Positions 25,344 to 36,771 of a stretch of 64,000 nt of DNA are shown piece by piece (position 1 is the first letter of the stretch; every line of letters begins with the position of its first letter). Under the pieces are notes generated by a model. That model did no database searches and was not told the origin of the DNA. It saw only the letters and a program-made list of their open reading frames with translations. A program made the position numbers and the translations under genes. The DNA comes from Varroa destructor (lineage: Eukaryota; Arthropoda; Arachnida; Mesostigmata; Varroidae), in contig NW_019211460.1 in NCBI RefSeq assembly GCF_002443255.2, positions 37,767,498-37,831,497 on the forward strand, in the 5' to 3' direction.

Positions 25344-26921
25344 ATGGCCCCCACCACTCGATCTAAAGCTTCTCTCAAAACCAGTGAGTTCACTTTCTTG
25401 TAACCAGGATTTGTAGACAGCTACGCTATGGTTCACGCGAACTGCGACAGTGGATTCGCAGCTCATAGACTCACCAAATAACAATGTTTGTTATTACTAA
25501 AGTAGCATAAATCGCTTGTCTACTCTAAGAAGGAACGTTAGTGACTGAATTATCCAAATAATTTGAAGTTCTACAAGAATCAAGTAAGTCAACTCTTTAG
25601 TATTTAATTAATGAGGCATTTAGCGCTAGAAGTCTGGACATCTGTCTACAGTATCTAACGTGACGAAGTATGTGCGTACCGTGTGAAATCTTATGTTTTA
25701 TTAAACGTATTCAATAACATCACTAATATTATATTATGGAGCATGATAGAGTATTGTGAGGCTGAACGAGTTAATCAAGTGCTAGCTGAATAAAAGTTGT
25801 TTAAAACATTGTGACACTTCATAGATATACCGCTTCAAGCGAACCAGCAAAGAAAGTCTCTGGTCTAAAATTTTTTCCCGCTTTAACTGCGACCCATCGC
25901 TCTCTACCGTAGCAATGTGCAAATACTATCTACCTATACATAATACTCGGTCTGAAGATGTTCATATTGAGGAGAACAGTCAAATAAGAATCATGTCTAA
26001 CTTAGATGTACTCAATGATCTTGGAAAACATAAGAATCCTATTCACATATGTATGATCCCACAGCGGCACTTATAGTTGTCTACTCAACTAGAGTATTTC
26101 ATTTCAGTCGATAATAAACATGATTCAGATCCAATCGTGATAGTTGGGATACAAATAAATTGCATATATTCGGACAACGGGAACTATTTTTCAGTACTGT
26201 TCTCTCCAGCCAAGCTGATCCGTAAGAAGCTACGTACCAACGTAAAACTACAGACAAACAGTCGTCTGTTCCTTGCATCTACTACCGATGAGCTTTCGTG
26301 CACGCACAACGTGAGCGACACATGCACGACGTCAGAGGAACGTGAACTACGCGACCTCTGTATAGAGGACGCAGCGTCCTATTCCGAACTAGTAGGTGAT
26401 AACGTATCTTTTTAGAGTTTTTAATTTGGATGTACTTTCTTTTATACGTGCTAGATTCAAGTACCAGTTGCAGAAGAAGTCTCTATTGCATGGAGCGTTT
26501 AGATGAATCGAATGTTAAGATAACAACTCAGAAAAGCGTACGTTTATTCCTCGCTTTACTTTTCAAGGCGGAAATTAACGGGCAGGAAATTCATCGTCTT
26601 CTATCAAACTGCGAAAGTATTTGGACGGTTCTCTGGCGTGGTCCCTTGGCTCGTGGTGGCGCCCTAACCTCATCTCAACGGAACGCGCATAAAAGTTTTC
26701 ATGAAAATCTTTTACTTAAACTCAAAGCGACTAACACAGAAATGATGGAAGTACTATGGAGAAAACCTAGGTATACGCCTATCTTCATCACTGCGTTTAC
26801 CTGTTCGTCTATCTTGTTTGTCTATATTTATATTAAGTGCATTGATAGTAAACCCAACGTAGCGTCGCCAATGCCTTACGAGAGTTTAGAGGAAGGTTTC
26901 TATAGCAAAACGAATGCTTAA
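25344..26921 (+). CDS. Unknown protein with C-terminal membrane helix
   Basis: The model joins 25344-25383, 26195-26395 and 26455-26921, giving 235 residues. Exon 1 starts AACAATGG (good start context) and reads MAPTTRSKASLKT before the donor ACCA|GTGAGT. The second acceptor (TTTTTCAG|TA) and the 59-base second intron (G|GTGATA to GTGCTAG|AT) both keep phase 1. The total is exactly divisible by three, which supports the model. An alternative acceptor 15 bases downstream (TCTCCAG at 26209) is also in frame. The N-terminus is basic (KLIRKKLRTNVKL). It is followed by an acidic serine- and threonine-rich middle, a helical stretch (VRLFLALLFKAEINGQEIHR), and one hydrophobic helix (TPIFITAFTCSSILFVYIYI) about 30 residues from the end. 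I do not recognise the family. Confidence 0.5.
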
Positions 26922-27815
26922 GCTAAACATAGCTTAGCGATCATATTTTTCGTGGAACTTGAAACACGGACTTGAGGACGTCCTTACAAAAAATATAGTC
27001 AGTTGCACCACCTCAATCTGCTATATTTAATAGACCACAACCAGTAGGTTAAGCTTTAAATCTTCTAAAGTCCGCCACGTTGTTCACTGCTAATTCAACA
27101 ACACATAGCGCGCACAGTCAATGAGCCTGGAACGTAAATATTAGAAACGTCGCAAATTTCCTTTACTAGAAGGTTGAGGGAAGTGGAAGCTATTCATTTC
27201 CAAACATCCTACCAATTAGGTAAAACGTCAATAGGTTTAAATCTTTACCCGATATAGCAAGCCTGTGTAGTTGTCCCAAAGGATTGCCGTAGCTGATCGT
27301 ATCGAACTATTTCGCTTAAATTGTATTGGATTCCTATGCCTTTCCTGAACCTAAACTACTTTATTCTACACATCATACTTTGCAGAATACAGGAGCAACT
27401 GTTCGACCATTAATTTTGCTATAGACATAATGTCGATTTGGGAATGCGTTTTAAGAGTTTAACGTGATTTGGAACGTTTAGACAAAATATACCCTATTGG
27501 CTTTTTACATGTCTGACAAAAACATACGTTTTCTATTTTATAACAGATTGATAACTTCGACTGCGGTCCTGGCCTGTTCTGCATTCGATTACTCTAGAGC
27601 CTACAGAATTTTTTTCTAGTATCCAATCGATTGATACTATTTTTTCACAGAACGGCGGTATTTCGGGTTCTAATAATTCATGCCTTCGAATGATTTGAAT
27701 TATAGAGCACTCGGTTGCAACCTTTCGAATTTTTACGTGATCGGAACATTTTCTATACGTTTTTCTGGCGTTACTGAAACAAAAATCATATTTTATTGAC
27801 GAAAAATAGATAACA
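26922..27815. other. No gene recognised
   Basis: This AT-rich spacer, probably including the 3' UTR of the preceding gene, holds no open frame worth noting. Confidence 0.45.
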
Positions 27816-28046
27816 ATGAAGAATATCTGTGCGTTTTACCATTTTGGCAGGATGTCGTGTCGACAGCACCTGGATATAGGTGAAACTCGCCGGCAGATCA
27901 ACAACATGCACTCGATAACGACGCTTCTGTTCGAAGAACTGCTAAAATACATTGAGAGGTGCCCCAGTCCGGTCAACGTATATGGGACGCGCTGCAATCT
28001 GACCACACGGGAACGTCTTACGGAAGCCAACTGCCGTCTCGACCAG
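27816..28046 (+). CDS. Probable first coding exon of an unassigned gene
   Basis: A frame is open from ATG 27816, or from ATG 27852 if the upstream part is intron: TTTTGGCAG lies directly before GATGTCG. It runs to a consensus donor, GACCAG|GTATAC, in phase 0. It encodes a helical segment, INNMHSITTLLFEELLKYIE, then a stretch with three cysteines and LTEANCRLDQ. GC content rises over the exon. The phase does not join directly to the next open region at 28.64-28.92 kb, so a further exon would be needed. No family was recognised. Confidence 0.35.
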
Positions 28047-28638
28047 GTATACAAAAGCTCTAAGAGGACTGGTTCGTTGCGATAAAACAAAAAACTAAAA
28101 AAAAATAGTGTGCACGTTTCGAATGTTATGGGATCTCGCACGCATTTCACGAAGATGAAATAAGCTCTATTTTATTATGCCTTAACAGTGATTCTCATAA
28201 CCTTCTAAACGTACTTCTAACAGAACAGTAAGCTACTCAGTAACTTCTCCTAATATTGCCACTGAACGGATTGAAAAGTATTACTGAAATAAACACCTAA
28301 CGTTCTAGATGCTAAAGGTGACCAACTTTTACGAAAGGTCAGAAACAACTTACTGTTAATAACACAAGGCAATCTATTACACTGACTAACGATTAGACAT
28401 TGCCGTGACATTTGTCATCATGATAATGGAATGTGTTTGCTTTAAACTGTATGGCGTATTACAGGATGTCGAAGTCGACCCGACGCATAATTCAATTTTA
28501 TGATGTGACCACATTACGATGCTATTCTTCTTGTTTCTCGTAGCGACGGCTAGACAAGCAATACAGTTACGCCAACGCAAATGCCGTCAAACTTTTGCCT
28601 CCTAAGCCCTATTTAGTGTGATCCATTGGGGACAATAG

Positions 28639-28917
28639 ATATAACTTATTTCGCTTGGTGTCGTCGCTAAAAATCCGAGCGATGATCGCCAGGGAAATAA
28701 CAAATCGATTTAGAAATTCCTGGACACAAACAGTTGATGCAGCCCAATTTCGTATGCGTTTACAGGCGAAAGAAAAATTACGAAAGATCTGTGTACGAGA
28801 TGGGCAACGTTTGGAGACGCAGTTCCATCAGTTCATCGCCAGCTGCGACGCTTTAAATGAATTCCTGTCTGGTATAAGTCCTGGCAACTCGCTTGTGTTG
28901 AACATGGAAGAATAATC
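28639..28917 (+). CDS. Possible coiled-coil exon, unassigned
   Basis: A plus-strand frame is open from 28622 to the stop at 28915. From an internal ATG at 28681 it gives a strongly helical, charged sequence: MIAREITNRFRNSW, FRMRLQAKEKLRKICVRDG and LETQFHQFIASCDALNEFL. A donor-like CTG|GTATAA at about 28879 could end the exon in phase 1, which would fit the acceptor at 31493. It could therefore be an internal or a last exon. It resembles a coiled-coil subunit of some complex, but I cannot name one. Confidence 0.35.
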
Positions 28918-30417
28918 GCCCTAGACAGATTGTAAGCGTAACATGGAATACTAGCGACATGTTATTGATAAAATCGATCGTGCTTTTTTATTATAGCTAT
29001 ATGATATACTATCCACATGAAAACTGAATCCGAAGTTGCTGCCTGCCAACCAGGACGGCATCTTCAACGATGTGTTTTAATTCCCATTATCATAATTGCT
29101 GATTTCAGAGAATAATCTGTGCTACAAATTGACAACAAGATAATCTTGTATATTAAAAATACCAAATAATCTCAAATCTTCTCTATTTTAAATGTGATAC
29201 TCACCGGCATGACAGATCGCGCAGATCATTAGTCGAATTAAAAACATAAAATACTTGTGGACGATTACCTTTCGTTTATTTAATTACTAAGAAAATGGTG
29301 CATGACAGGTGATACATCTATGATCTTACGCGACGCCGTTCCAACAAAAGTAGTAAGGCGCACAAGGTTCCGTTCCGGTGAAGGCTGAACCACAAATAAA
29401 GCGTGCATAAAGAAATTCATTGAGGACTGGATTAGAACACGAATAGCTTTAAAAAAAAGGTGCGAACGAGATTAGAACGTTAGCAGCAAAGGTGTTTTGT
29501 ACTGGCCCACAAATAAAGATCGCCATTATTTAGAATAGCGTGTGTGAAGCATCCTAAAAGGAAGTATGACATGGCTTTATTTACTATAATTAACCAAAGT
29601 TATTTTTATTAAAGCTTATTTTTGCGACTAACATGAACACTCCTTTTTGTTAAGTCAGCTTCGACTCCTCTCATCGTTTATCCATCTAACATTCATTTAA
29701 TTTTGACCGTGATATATATATATATATATATATGTATATACTTTTAAAATTTGTAGATTATATATAAGTTCGTCATGATACAAAGCAATGTCGATGCGAT
29801 TATGTCTATTTGGGTATTTTTTATTTTCGGAAAATTCAGCTGTTTTTCTTTGTCGACATCTATTGTTATATAGAATTTATTCTATATATATATTTACATG
29901 GATACGGCTTACTATAGACAGAAGACATCATACATTTCCATAGAATATTAAAAAACAAATTTATAAGGCGATTCGACGAAATAATGCACTGTGCATAAGA
30001 GGTTAATTTGCACAAATGAATAATATGAGGGATGTATACACTAATGTGGTGTGAAATGTTTGTTTCAAGCACTAAAAATGCAAGAAACATGTGTGGAGAA
30101 ACACTATATAGTGTTTCAGCATGAGGGACATACGTACAACGCGCGAATCATGAGTATCGCCGCGTACGGTGTCCTCAGTTCTCACACACATGTAATTGTT
30201 TGCTATCTAAACTATTATAGATACGCTCCGTAATTAGTCACAAGTCAATAATGAGAGTTTCAAAACCCTACCAGATGAGTAAAGGCCGTTGAAGAACGTT
30301 TGGAGCCTTGCGTAGTGCTATTTAGTAATAATAATAATGAGAGAAATACACCCTTAAGGATTGTGAGATAAAGAAGGCATTGTTCTGAAACAAAAAAAAC
30401 CTATGTCATTTTTTTAG
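28918..30417. other. No gene recognised; AT repeat inside
   Basis: This segment is very AT-rich, with an (AT)n run at about 29712-29740 and no supported coding region. Confidence 0.45.
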
Positions 30418-30711
30418 AAGCTGTTAAATTACTATACAAATACGCTTTCGTTGGCAACCGAAGAAGACATAAAAATCGAAACACAATATAAAACGTATCC
30501 GCTGATAATGAATTGTCGTATTATATTTTACGTTTTATCATTAATTATAACGTTATACTGCTGTAAGCCTCAATTGAAAAAACTTTATCTGATACGGTAC
30601 AGAAAGGATAATGATCGCTTGTACGCATCGTGCAATCCAGTTTATTTTCTCTTATTATCAGTTGGCACTGCTATATTACCTATCCTACTGGTCGCTAAAG
30701 GTCTCGGATAA
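30418..30711 (+). CDS. Possible terminal exon with two membrane helices
   Basis: A strong acceptor (CATTTTTTTAG) is followed in phase 0 by a frame open to a stop at 30709-30711. It reads KLLNYYTNTLSLATEEDIKI, then a hydrophobic helix (CRIIFYVLSLIITLYCC), a basic loop (KKLYLIRYRKDNDR) and a second helix (VYFLLLSVGTAILPILLVA). The codons are AT-rich, so a chance open frame in AT-rich DNA is possible. No family or upstream exon was identified. Confidence 0.25.
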   Translation, partial: KLLNYYTNTLSLATEEDIKIETQYKTYPLIMNCRIIFYVLSLIITLYCCKPQLKKLYLIRYRKDNDRLYASCNPVYFLLLSVGTAILPILLVAKGLG

Positions 30712-31493
30712 CGGACCCGAATACATTTCTTGGGACTGGTCGATTTGATTTGTTATGCCCTGGGAAAACTTGGCTCCAAGCCGACACATGCTCACCTTTC
30801 CGCACGCGCGATTCCTTCTTACATTAACTGCGCTATGGGATTCTACTCGATACAACAAGAGCTAAATTAAGAGAACGGAACTGCTTTAGCTCTGTAGTAA
30901 TACACCATGCGACGCAATTGGAACACGGACTTGTGGTAAGTTACCATTGTGCTGCACAGGTATTGCTGTGTTCAGTGTTATCACTTACCTCGCGTATATC
31001 AGAAAGTTGTTGGATTAATTAATGGAGCATATTAGTGCTGCTGGTAGCAATGCGCATTTCTGTAGAAAAACGCGGTCTGTATATAGGCATCTAGTAAATC
31101 CCAAAAGTCCACAAGCTGTGATGTAGTAAGGAATAGCTTATTTTAAGACTAACAAATTCGCAGTTGTCGCCGTGATTGAGCTTCACTGAAGTGCAATAGT
31201 AATTTAAATAAAAGAGTTCGATCGAGTGTCAGTACGGTCCACTATTCATATAACTACATTATATTAATATTAATCTTTGAATAATAACACAATCTACTGC
31301 GGCTTCTCGTAAATGAGACGTCTTTTGCTGAGAACATAACAGATCACTGTGAATTCCGAACGACTGGACCCAAATCTAACACATCCTCAATAAATTCTTC
31401 ATTCCTTGTTCAGATATTTTAAGAATGTAGTAGCGAATTAGCTCTTTAACAGAGACTGAAGTGACGATTGAATATTTTTGTTTTGCTTTCCAG
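30712..31493. other. No gene recognised
   Basis: No open frame or motif is supported here. Confidence 0.4.
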
Positions 31494-31723
31494 AAAAGCT
31501 CGTATATCAAGCATATGTACTAAACAATACTCGTCTTTTTACACGTTTACTGTTTACAACACGTTACGTTTGCCTTATGCAAGCCTATGAGAACGGATAC
31601 GCAAAGGCAGCTCAGTTGATAATCGGACGGCAACTAGACAACGCCCGTAAAACCTTGATAAGGTATCAATTCGTCTGTGCCAATCATTGTACAGCAGAAG
31701 AACAAATGGAAACGCAAAGCTAA
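31494..31723 (+). CDS. Possible terminal exon, helical, unassigned
   Basis: The acceptor TTGCTTTCCAG precedes a frame in phase 1 that is open to a stop at 31721-31723. It encodes a helical sequence (KLVYQAYVLNNTRLF, LMQAYENGYAKAAQLIIGRQ, NARKTLIRYQF). The acceptor phase matches the possible donor near 28879. A gene running 27.8-31.7 kb is therefore conceivable, but joining the exons is only a hypothesis. Confidence 0.3.
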
Positions 31724-32719
31724 TGTCAATATTGTGTAGTTGCGATCGTTGGGAACTGCACTTGTACCTTTTTTTTGTTTCATGATTTTATAGTGTTTTA
31801 TATAATATAGCTCTACCGAAATCCGTTCGACATATCGCCTACATCGACGAAAATTTTCGTCTGATTGGAGGAAGATGATGGATACGGTATAATAATACTT
31901 CGAGTCGGGCTAAGCGCAATCTAACATACTGAAGCAGAAACTGCGACAGTTACATCAGCTTTTTTTTCAGAGATCGATTCCAGATTTCATATATATTTGG
32001 ATCGGTTTTACATGGTTTTATGAAGAGCAAGAAACTCTTTATTCAGCAAATGAGATCACGTAAAAGTACACTTTACTAAGACATAATTATCGTAATTGAC
32101 ATGTGACACGTAATGTCACATAAATTTCACCGTATGCTATATATTTTTATCGACTCAAATATATTCTCGAAACCGCGTAATGATGAAATATTGATCTGAC
32201 GGTATATTCATATCGCATCCTCTTACTATTATTATTATACGTTACCATCAAAGCTATATTGTTTTGATTTTTAGATTAATACGTCTGCACTTTAAATCCT
32301 TTCTCAAAAGAAACTTGTCTTGGGAAAATTTATTCGATGACAATATGAAATATTAAGCTTAGCGAATGGAGGAAACTTACTTGAAACTGCACTCCTCCTT
32401 TAAAAGTTGCTGCATTTGTTAGTGCCGAGAAGCATCTATCATTGACAAACCTATTTGTAAAGACTATCACAAATTCGTATTGCACCGTAGAATGAAATGC
32501 TGCTAATCGGCACACGACGTACTCTTGTGGATAACAGTTAGCTTTGATGATACTATGATGATTTATGCTTAACAAATTGTATTTACAGTAGCTACCGTAA
32601 ATTGTCGTTCCATTTAGCAGCAACTAGATGAGTTAAATGTTGCATTTGAAAGCAGCAAAGGGTTTGTACGTCGGTATAACTGTCGTCTCTCAAAATATCT
32701 GAGGGACCATCGTAACGCC

Positions 32720-32790
32720 ATGTGATAGCTTAGTCGGTAACCTTTTTTTGGGACACATTGTGCTCTTTGTTCGAATCTGGCCGTAGACAC
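32720..32790 (+). repeat. tRNA-derived SINE-like fragment
   Basis: An A-box-like GATAGCTTAGTCGGTAACC (about 32725-32743) is followed about 30 bases later by a B-box-like TTGTTCGAATCTGGC. The arms do not form a proper tRNA acceptor stem, so this is more likely a SINE head than a tRNA gene. Confidence 0.4.
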
Positions 32791-34060
32791 TCTTTATTTC
32801 GTCGTGGAATGCCTCACAGCGACACCAGACGAAAAACTTGAAGCATAGAGAGACCACTGCAACGTGAAAAGCAAAATTATGTTGTTAATGTGCAGTTAAG
32901 ACATCATCCATCTAGGAACACGACATTGTATACAAGCGGAGGCTGTCCAAACAAAGCGTCCAAATGATAATGACATAAACTACCTGCTAGAAGATAGAGC
33001 AACTTTAAAGGATCCAGGAGATGTCATATTGACCATTTATCTGCACAGAACGCTTTGAGAAGGTCTCTGACAAATTTTCTTCATTCCATTTTTGACGCCA
33101 TCGTCTACGCCCTCAGTGAATTCAGCGATTTCGATTAGCGGCTTGATTGAACCTTTGTCCTGCATTCGTTCGAGTACTCTCGTTGTGAAGAGTTCTCTTC
33201 ACCGTATCCAGACACTTCGTAGCTTTGTGCCAAGTCAGCTAGGGTGTCTTCTGTTAAAGCTAGCGATCTTCGTATTCTCATCGTTCACATTATTTCTTCG
33301 CTATGGAGAGGAGAACTGCGTGTTTAAGCACAAAAATTTCGCCATGAGCTCAGCCAGGCTAATCCAGTTAATTTGGATTAGTAATCCAGTGGAAATTTGA
33401 ATAGGAGGACCTCCCTCTATTGGCACAACAGGGCATATTCCGTACGTCAGTCTATCCTTTCAGATCCTTTAAGTTCGTGTCAGAGTCGACTAACAAAAAT
33501 GCTTGTAATCAAATTTCAAACAGTTCCCGAAATCTACATCTAAAATGTGTCCTGGAAGTTAGCTTCCGTGTGGAGGAGCCACATTTGATTTGAACCAGAT
33601 TGGTCATTTACACGAAGGCTGCTTTTACTCGGACCTTCGGAAGATTCTGAACAGCAAGATACAGGAACGCTGACGTGGTTTGTTCAACTTTGCTATACAC
33701 TCAAGCTAATGACGCACCTATAATATATATTAAGCTAGGCGCATGTTTGCCTAGCTAAATGTTTTTGACAATAATTAATATTTAGTTGTACATCTGTGAT
33801 CAGTAGAATAACCAGCGATGCCTCGTTCTTATATGCAACTCGAACCACTATAACTATTTCAAATATATTTGTTTTCATTGCTTGTCTTTACTGAGTGATC
33901 TGACCCAAGGCCGCAAAATTCTCTGCAAGATCAATTAGAATAATATCTAACCTGTCAACCTATATCAACTTAATAATGTCTAGAATAATGCCATAGGTAT
34001 GTTTAAAAAAAGTTTCATTTAGCATTATTTTTTATTCTCACGAATGTGTAATGATTCGAG

Positions 34061-34096
34061 CTTGCTAGATATATATATGTATATATATCTAGCAAG
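34061..34096. repeat. Perfect 16 bp inverted repeat
   Basis: CTTGCTAGATATATAT and its exact reverse complement are separated by a 4-base loop (ATGT). It would form a cruciform or hairpin. The arms are partly AT-repeat, so it may have arisen from a microsatellite. Confidence 0.9.
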
Positions 34097-36472
34097 TAGA
34101 TACGTAGTATTATTCTTCGGCACTATAATACAAAATACCACGATGTTAAAGAGGATTTTTGTTAAAGCTACAAGCAAACTTAACATAGGTAAGGAAATCT
34201 TACGGACGAAATTCATTTTGCAAATCCACTCGCTTCGCGCTGCACATCGAGGAACCCTATGCGTAAATTTATTATACCTGGGTTAAATAGGATGTGTTGA
34301 GAGAAGCAAAATCCTGCTAGATGCAAAAAATCTATATCAGTGAAAGCGTGGGCACAGCCGGCAGCACAATAGAGCAAGCTCAATGAACATCACCGTGCGT
34401 GATGCGCCCGTCGAAAAATTAACGCGGTTGATAGGAAGGCAATAACTGTTTTGCTCTCTATGCATGCGTACAACTGGTTATTTGTCATATGAATTTTTCA
34501 TCCCATTTTCGTTTACCTTTACCTCCCAGAAATCTTCAGAGGTATATAAGAGTGGGTCTTTGTTGCATTGGTATGTTCATAGAATATATCATAATCGCAA
34601 GTAGGCATCGTTACTCTTACAGAAATAAAATGCTTCACCAAATGCTGACCTTACGTTGTTCACTCACATTTTAGCCATGAATGCGTTCCACGTACGTGAA
34701 GACTTAAGTCTTTTCAATTTATCTAATATTAGTATAAGGCCGTGTAACGAAAAGCCGCTACACTTTCTTTAATATAGAACACCTAATAAATAAACGTTTT
34801 TAAAAAAATTTTCCTCTAATCACTACTGTGTAAGTTACCTACTGTTTAGATAATTTACCAAATGCCCAGAGTAGCATAGTAACAGCGTACGGGCCATAGT
34901 ATACTCTTTTTCATCGTTGCACGCGTTGGACAGCGAAAACCCAAGAGGCAATTTCCAACTGTCTGATATTTTGCTGTTAATAATTTATCATAACTTTAAA
35001 GACAAAAGTTGCAGGCGCAACCACTCGAACCAAATGCTCTGCTGAGGTGTATGCGTATTTAAGGGAAAAAAAATAACTAAATAAATGCGCCTGATTCTAT
35101 AATTAAAGCACATGCACTTTATTTACGTTTGACGTGACATTATTATATCAACACTAAATCAATTATATCACAAATCGCTTGGCATAAACTTAAATTGCAC
35201 TCAGTCATATGTTGCAATTGTCCTCACTTCAACACACCATGAGTCAATTTAATTGTACTTCAGTGCAAACTAAACTACATCGTCACGACCTTCCATCTTT
35301 AGTTCGAGGCACGGGGTGTGGTAGAACTGATTTACTGCGTTTACGGTCCGCCATCGCTCTGATGTGCGTACTTTCTCTTGATTATATGAATGCGCTGCTG
35401 GTTTAAGATCACGGTAATGTAGTAATTCTGTAAGTATACTAAAATACAGAAATATATTTAGATAGTAGTATCATAATGTATGTAATTATATTAGAGTATT
35501 AGTTTCGCTTGAGCCTTCGCATGTTTGTTGGCATTGTTTTTTAGGGGGAACTACGATTTTCTATGGACTAGTATATTTAGTTGTTATATATACAAGACAG
35601 CGTACCACACATGCGTTTGATTCCATCTCCGGATCCAGAGCATTCTTTCGGTAGTATATCGTCTCTGCTTGCACAATGAATCATGCGAAAGACCGTCTGT
35701 GCGACTTCCTCGTTATTCTCGAGATCACCGGACGACTAAAACGAGATTACAAACATATACAGTTTATGTCAGATAATAGGAACCAGCGAGTTTTCTAGCA
35801 CAGTGCTCTTTGTTCGTAAGTTCAGACATTCCCGTAAGTTAATATTGAAGTAATATACGAGAAATAGTGCCGCGTTCTTCTGAGGCAATTTTTCTGTAAT
35901 GTGTCATGTCAATTTGAGCGCACATTCTAACCTTGAAAAAGGAAATCTAATTCTACTGAGATATATTATACCTAGTCAAATACAGAATCACCTTGCATTG
36001 ATGAAGTTTATAAACCTGAAAACTAGGTCCATGAAATGGACGGTTGTGTGACGTGGCAGCAACAAAACATTATGACACCGACAGGCAGCTTAAACGCCTC
36101 TTTGATCCATTTTTGTTATAATGAGTATATCTGAGAGAGCTCCAAAATAGCGTATTTGCTTTTGTTGTTGGTTTAGCTCTTATGGGCAGCAATGTGATAT
36201 TTCACGCTGACAATTATAGTGAACACTGACCTATTAAATTCCTATATAAATTACCATTTATTAAACCTAAACAACCTGATGTTATGTATAGCAAGAATGT
36301 TATCGGATAGCAAAATCGTTGTTATAATTCTATTATACTGACAATCACGTTTGCGATGTATGTTTTGACCGCAATAGCATTCAACAATCTTAAATACTAA
36401 CATCCAGTTTTATTAAGCTTTAATATCTGTCCCAACATATCATTAAATTTTACTAGAATAACTAGATTTGCA

Positions 36473-36771
36473 ATGCACAACTGGACAACTATAATTGTAT
36501 TGTTTGGTTTATACGTTCACTGGCTTGCGTTTTTTTGCCAGTCGCTCAAACCCCGGATCTCGGTAACTTGGATTACCTGCAAAGGCGACTAACCTGGACA
36601 ATAGCTGCGTCTCCTGTCATAACTATTTGTCCAAGGGTATCAGGAGCTTTTACCAGATTCGAGTACATTATTTCTTCACGAAACGTTCGCTTCGGTCTCC
36701 GAGCTGTCGAGGACGAGTCTGCTTTGTTTTCTGCGGTATCCGTGTTTGATGCTGAGAGAAGCTCGAATTAA
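36473..36771 (+). pseudogene. Small secreted-protein-like frame broken at a T run, or exon after strong acceptor
   Basis: From ATG 36473 a hydrophobic leader reads MHNWTTIIVLFGLYVHWLAF. After a run of seven T's the frame soon hits a stop. In the next frame a protein-like stretch runs on to 36771: PVAQTPDLGNLDYLQRRLTW, later FTRFEYIISSRNVRFGLRAV. One extra T would join a signal peptide to this sequence, giving about 99 residues. The same TTTTTTTGCCAG is also a very good splice acceptor, so the second part may simply be an exon of a gene with upstream exons elsewhere. I cannot decide between a frameshifted gene, a sequence error and a normal exon. No family was recognised. Confidence 0.35.

Larger units (their letters stand above)
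31724..36472. other. No gene recognised; SINE-like fragment and hairpin inside
   Basis: Frames at 32330-32623 (minus), 33092-33400 (plus), 34489-34674 and 35209-35406 carry no motif. The minus strand at 33.1-33.3 kb has protein-like fragments broken by stops and may be an old repeat or pseudogene. No family was recognised. Confidence 0.4.
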
